From positions 1-25,216 of the forward strand of contig JBGURM010000022.1 in assembly GCA_045132035.1 (NCBI GenBank): a DNA stretch of 25,216 nt, read 5' to 3'. This DNA comes from UBA2450 sp045132035 (GTDB lineage: Bacteria; Bacillota_I; Bacilli_A; RFN20; CAG-826). Shown here piece after piece: positions 22,011-25,216 of this stretch (position 1 is the first letter of the stretch; every line of letters begins with the position of its first letter). The notes under the pieces were generated by a model that had not been told where the DNA came from, searched no databases, and was given only the letters and a program-made list of their open reading frames with translations. Made by a program: the position numbers and the translations under genes.

Positions 22011-23867
22011 ATGAGTAAGAAAGAATCATTATCAAGATATTTAATTGATGAATATATTTCCTCTAACCGTGAAAATTCCACTGTTATTGATTATCACGAA
22101 TTACAAGATAAAGGGATTAAAACCTATTATTATGATGAATTAAATAACACAATCACAAAAGGATATCCTTTTGCTAGCGACCTATACTGTGAAGAAAATG
22201 GGGAATGTTATTCGACTAGTGACGCAAGAAAGATGGACGCTGATTGGATTAGAAGCCATTGTCGCTTACGCTTCCATTATATGCCTTACTATCACGAACT
22301 TTATTTAGGTTCAACTGGTAGTGGTAAAACTACTGGATGTATTGAACCTCAAATTAGAGCGATTACTTCTCAAAAGAATAAACCAAATGTTTTTATCTCT
22401 GACCCTAAAGGCGAGTTATATGAACACAATGTCGCTCATTTGATTAAGAATGGTTATAACGTTCATATCGTTAATTTTAAAGATACAACACGTTCTGATA
22501 GGTGGAATCCATTAACTGAATGCTATCGTCAAATGATGTCCATTCGTGATGTTGATAAATTAGTAAAGCACATGAAAGGATTACCAAAAGAAAAAGCCAG
22601 AATAAGCGGGAAACGTAGCGAATTTAATGAAGAAAACGGTTATTATGTCTTTAAAAATATCTGTTATCCAAATCGTGATTCAGTCAATAAGATGGTTGAA
22701 TTTGAAAAATATATGATTCAATCAAAAGTCTTCTCCGAATTAGCGCAAATCGCATACACAATGCTCCCAGAGAAATCACAAAAAGACCCAACTTGGGAAA
22801 TGGGCGCAAGAAGATTACTTTTAGGTATATTAGAAACTATGATGCTCGAAGGTTTACAAAAACCTAATGAATTCACCGAAGATATGTGCACAATCAAATC
22901 GGTCTTTGATTGCTTTACATTAATGGTTAGATCAAGTAATAGAGATAGTAACGAAGATGATGGCACTCTCGCAAGAAGAGAAAGACTACTAGCGAATAAA
23001 CCAAAAGAAACAGTTGATAAAATCATGGGTGTTTTAACGACTGCTGATTCTACTAAAAAAGGATATTTCTCAGTCTTTGAATCCTCTTTAGCGGATTGGC
23101 TACAAGGACACGTTTTCCAATTAACTAGTGGAACAACATTTAATATTGATGATGATAGTGCACACCCATTTGCAATCTTCTTTGCAACAAGAGATTACAC
23201 AAAGAGCGATTATGGCATTGCCTCATTATTCGTTGATTGGGTGTATCGCAAGATGTTAATTAAAGCGGACTTATCTCCAAAAGACGAGAACAATAATCCA
23301 AATACACGTGTCACTCACTTCATATTAGATGAATTTGGAAACATTCCAAAAATTCCAGACTTTGAAAATAAGATTGCTACTGCAAGAAGTAGAAATATCT
23401 ATTTCCATATCTTCCTTCAATCTTATGATCAACTTGATGTTGTTTATGGACATCAAACAGGAAACATTATCGTTGATAACTGTAACCAACAATCATATTT
23501 AGGTTCTCAACATAGTGAGACTAAGAAAAGATTCTCTGAACAATGTGGAATTAAAACAGTTAGTTCTATCTCCTCAGTTTTAAAAGAAGGTGGAGTTAAT
23601 CTTGAACAAGTTCCGGTCGTTACAATTAGTGATCTTGACTTAATCGAGCCTGGTGAAATTTATTCAAAGCGTATCTACACACCAGTAGTGCTTAGCTCGT
23701 ATATTAGAAGCTATATCGCAGCAGAACTCAAGTATTTTGCTGATTTTAGAGTTCCAGATGTCTTTGAAGAATATGCACCAGTCAATAACGTTATTTGTAA
23801 TGATGATGAGCATACTTATAGCGGATTTAGTACGATGAAAAAGATTTATCGAGAAAAGAGGTTTTAA
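22011..23867 (+). CDS. VirD4/TraG-like coupling-protein ATPase without N-terminal membrane segments
   Basis: A 618-aa RecA-fold ATPase of the type IV coupling protein family (VirD4/TraG/TraD), hexameric motors that feed DNA or protein to secretion channels. Walker A is LGSTGSGKTTG at about residues 99-109, followed by NVFISDPKGELYEHN. The Walker B region FILDEFGNIPKIPDF lies at about 437-451, with ARSRNIYFHIFLQSYDQL and NCNQQSYLGSQHSETKK after it, as in TraG-D C-terminal domains. The all-alpha domain is probably within about residues 170-330. Unlike classical coupling proteins there is no pair of transmembrane helices before Walker A; the first 95 residues are polar. No relaxase, VirB4 or pilus genes are visible. 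TAGGAGG precedes the ATG, and ClpP-like genes follow 3 nt after the stop. It may work in a non-conjugative complex. Confidence 0.86.
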   Translation: MSKKESLSRYLIDEYISSNRENSTVIDYHELQDKGIKTYYYDELNNTITKGYPFASDLYCEENGECYSTSDARKMDADWIRSHCRLRFHYMPYYHELYLGSTGSGKTTGCIEPQIRAITSQKNKPNVFISDPKGELYEHNVAHLIKNGYNVHIVNFKDTTRSDRWNPLTECYRQMMSIRDVDKLVKHMKGLPKEKARISGKRSEFNEENGYYVFKNICYPNRDSVNKMVEFEKYMIQSKVFSELAQIAYTMLPEKSQKDPTWEMGARRLLLGILETMMLEGLQKPNEFTEDMCTIKSVFDCFTLMVRSSNRDSNEDDGTLARRERLLANKPKETVDKIMGVLTTADSTKKGYFSVFESSLADWLQGHVFQLTSGTTFNIDDDSAHPFAIFFATRDYTKSDYGIASLFVDWVYRKMLIKADLSPKDENNNPNTRVTHFILDEFGNIPKIPDFENKIATARSRNIYFHIFLQSYDQLDVVYGHQTGNIIVDNCNQQSYLGSQHSETKKRFSEQCGIKTVSSISSVLKEGGVNLEQVPVVTISDLDLIEPGEIYSKRIYTPVVLSSYIRSYIAAELKYFADFRVPDVFEEYAPVNNVICNDDEHTYSGFSTMKKIYREKRF

Positions 23868-23870
23868 TAT

Positions 23871-24413
23871 ATGCAAAAGCAAAAAGAATTGAAAGAACTT
23901 CTTATAGAAAATGGAATCTTATTAATCACAAGTGGAGGATGTGCAAAATCTCCAACAGATATCATTTTTGCGTTAATGACTTATGAATTAAAAGATCCAA
24001 CTAAAGAAATTAAACTATATATTTCTTCAACTTGTGACGAACCAACAAACATGTTAGCGATTTATGACACTCTTAAAGCAATTAAGAATCCTATATCTGC
24101 AACATGTGTTGGTTTAGTGAGTAATTATGGAGCGTTACTTCTTTCCGCCGCTAATAAAGGAAGAAGATTTGCACTTAAGCATTCACAGTTCTCCTTAAGA
24201 GAACCTTATGGATATTTAGGTAGTGGCGCTAATCAACAAACTGAAGTTGCAATCTTAGCAAAAGAGACAACAACTTTAAGAAAAGATTTTGAAGAACTGT
24301 TTTCTAAAGAAACAGGACAACCAGTTGAAAAGATTCATGAAGATTTACATAACGGCTTATCTTTAAACGCTGAAGAAGCCAAAGAATATGGAATTATTGA
24401 TGAGGTAATTTAA
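23871..24413 (+). CDS. ClpP-like protein lacking the catalytic triad (pseudoprotease, ClpR-like)
   Basis: A 180-aa protein aligning without gaps to the neighbouring ClpP from about residue 42 to the end, including AIYDTLKAIKNP, KGRRFALKHS and AEEAKEYGIIDEVI. All catalytic positions are changed: the Ser in AASMGA is Asn85 (VSNYGA), the His in IHQP is Arg110 (LREP), and the Asp in ERDNW is Gly162. The SPGGS substrate-binding loop is replaced by STCDEPT. It therefore probably folds like ClpP but cannot hydrolyse peptides. It also lacks the N-terminal axial-loop segment of ordinary ClpP. Cyanobacterial and plastid ClpR are known inactive partners in mixed rings, and a heteromer with the next gene product is the simplest inference. 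It follows the VirD4-like gene by 3 nt, with AAAAGAGG as SD. The open, clean frame argues against a decaying pseudogene. Confidence 0.88.
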   Translation: MQKQKELKELLIENGILLITSGGCAKSPTDIIFALMTYELKDPTKEIKLYISSTCDEPTNMLAIYDTLKAIKNPISATCVGLVSNYGALLLSAANKGRRFALKHSQFSLREPYGYLGSGANQQTEVAILAKETTTLRKDFEELFSKETGQPVEKIHEDLHNGLSLNAEEAKEYGIIDEVI

Positions 24414-24415
24414 TT

Positions 24416-24931
24416 ATGGATGATAGTAGAATTGTTACATTAGATAACGAAGTAAATGAAGGATCTGCTTTAGAAGTAATTATGAAATTACTTTATTTAG
24501 ATTCCTTAGAACCAGGCAAAGAAATTTATCTTTACATCAACTCACCAGGTGGAAGTATTATTCATGGATTAGCAATCTATGATACAATCAAACATATTAA
24601 ATCACCTGTTTACACAGTATGCTGTGGCTTAGCAGCTTCAATGGGAGCGTTCTTATTAAGCTGCGGAGAAAAAGGGAATCGCGCTGCTTTAAAACATAGC
24701 CGTATCCTTATTCATCAACCATTAATTTACACAGATAATGGCTACGGACAAAGTGAAACAGCGTTAAGAGAAACCGCTGAAAGATTATCAAAGAATAGAG
24801 AAATATTAGAATCAATTATGGCGGAAAATATTGGAGTCTCTATTAATAAAATTCATTCAGATTGTGAAAGAGACAATTGGATGAGTGCAGATGAAGCTAA
24901 GGAATATGGACTTATCGATAAAGTAATTTAA
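24416..24931 (+). CDS. ClpP-family serine protease subunit, catalytically complete, N-terminally short
   Basis: A 171-aa ClpP protein with an intact triad: Ser75 in GLAASMGAFLL, His100 in SRILIHQP and Asp153 in ERDNWMS. The NSPGGS loop is at residues 42-47, and the C-terminal SADEAKEYGLIDKVI is standard. Housekeeping ClpP is 193-207 aa; the missing part is the N-terminal axial loop and first helix (the stretch before SRI/DRI), which gates the pore and touches the unfoldase. The frame has no room for an extension, since the previous stop is 2 nt upstream. GAGGT in the end of the preceding gene serves as SD. It is likely the active partner of the inactive subunit before it. It is probably not the cell's only ClpP, but the rest of the genome is not visible. 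Confidence 0.9.
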   Translation: MDDSRIVTLDNEVNEGSALEVIMKLLYLDSLEPGKEIYLYINSPGGSIIHGLAIYDTIKHIKSPVYTVCCGLAASMGAFLLSCGEKGNRAALKHSRILIHQPLIYTDNGYGQSETALRETAERLSKNREILESIMAENIGVSINKIHSDCERDNWMSADEAKEYGLIDKVI

Positions 24932-24933
24932 TT

Positions 24934-25216
24934 ATGGAAGAAACTGTTCTTGCTTATATTGATGTTGATGATAAATATCTACTTCTATTTAGAAATAAAG
25001 AAAAAGGAGATATCAATCAAGGAAAGTGGATTGGTGTTGGTGGACATTTAGAAAATGGAGAAACACCAGATCAAGCCCTTATTAGAGAGATTAAAGAAGA
25101 AACTAATCTTGATGTCATCAAATATCAATACCGCGCTTTACTTCGTTTTAACTGCGATAATTACTCTGAAATCATGTATTTATATACAGTTAGTGAAGTA
25201 AGGGGTACAATTGGAG
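24934..25216 (+). CDS. NUDIX hydrolase, 8-oxo-dGTP diphosphatase-like (3' end outside window)
   Basis: The first 94 residues of a NUDIX pyrophosphohydrolase are present. The Nudix box GHLENGETPDQALIREIKEE (about residues 38-57) keeps the metal-binding REIKEE core; the Gly that usually follows EE-x is Asn. The preceding DINQGKWIGVGG matches the Bacillota subgroup annotated as 8-oxo-dGTP diphosphatase (MutT/MTH1-like), which usually has GGK where this has GGH. The ATG is 2 nt after the ClpP stop, inside the same spacer sequence found between the two ClpP genes, but without a clear SD. It is the last visible gene of the operon; a role linked to the ClpP/VirD4 genes is not evident. The substrate is not certain. 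Confidence 0.88.
   Translation, partial: MEETVLAYIDVDDKYLLLFRNKEKGDINQGKWIGVGGHLENGETPDQALIREIKEETNLDVIKYQYRALLRFNCDNYSEIMYLYTVSEVRGTIG

Noticed and set aside
22011..23867. VirD4-like gene as proof of an integrative conjugative element
   Set aside because: No relaxase, VirB4, integrase adjacent to it, att repeats or compositional shift is visible in the window.
23871..24413. First ClpP-like gene as a decaying pseudogene
   Set aside because: The frame is full length, has an SD, sits tightly between its neighbours and keeps the fold-related residues; only the active-site positions changed.
1..25216. CRISPR arrays, insertion sequences or rRNA genes
   Set aside because: I saw no spaced direct repeats, transposase genes, flanking duplications or rRNA sequence.

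Overview
The window is AT-rich, densely packed bacterial DNA with Shine-Dalgarno sites, intrinsic terminators and a strong preference for TAA stops. The order xerC - rpsB - tsf - pyrH - frr - uppS - cdsA - dxr - rseP - polC, with the Gram-positive replicase PolC, is typical of Bacillota. TGG encodes Trp and all housekeeping frames are intact when TGA is read as stop, so this is code 11 and not a Mycoplasma-type code. A gut-type uncultured Bacilli lineage (Erysipelotrichales/RF39/Acholeplasma-like) is my best guess; this is inference.

Region 1 (1-12860) is conserved housekeeping: the end of a Xer recombinase; a promoter and structured leader before rpsB-tsf; a terminator; pyrH-frr; a terminator; then a long run uppS-cdsA-dxr-rseP-polC covering cell-wall lipid carrier, phospholipid, isoprenoid, membrane proteolysis and replication functions. 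Several proteins carry unusual additions: long S2 tails, a CxxC pair in EF-Ts and an enlarged RseP extracytoplasmic region.

Region 2 (12868-17442) mixes six single tRNA genes, Pro(CGG), Leu(CAG), Leu(CAA), Thr(CGT), Val(GAC) and Gly(CCC), with a putative membrane acyltransferase, an AMP-forming ligase, and thyA-folA for dTMP synthesis and folate recycling. Five of the six tRNAs have C34 anticodons reading G-ending codons, and three sit directly behind protein genes.

Region 3 (17515-20352) holds small membrane-protein genes: MgtC/SapB family, DUF1295 family, DUF1294 family (minus strand) and an ECF-transporter S component. Each unit is bounded by a clear hairpin terminator.

Region 4 (20376-25216) is the unusual part. 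A minus-strand acidic, Tyr-rich protein is divergent from a tight operon: a Sel1-like helical-repeat protein, a VirD4/TraG-like ATPase without N-terminal membrane segments, a ClpP-like protein that has lost all three catalytic residues, a second ClpP that keeps them but lacks the N-terminal axial-loop region, and a NUDIX hydrolase cut by the window end. No other conjugation genes are visible. A coupling-protein-type ATPase co-transcribed with an inactive/active ClpP pair is the best candidate here for an undescribed system.
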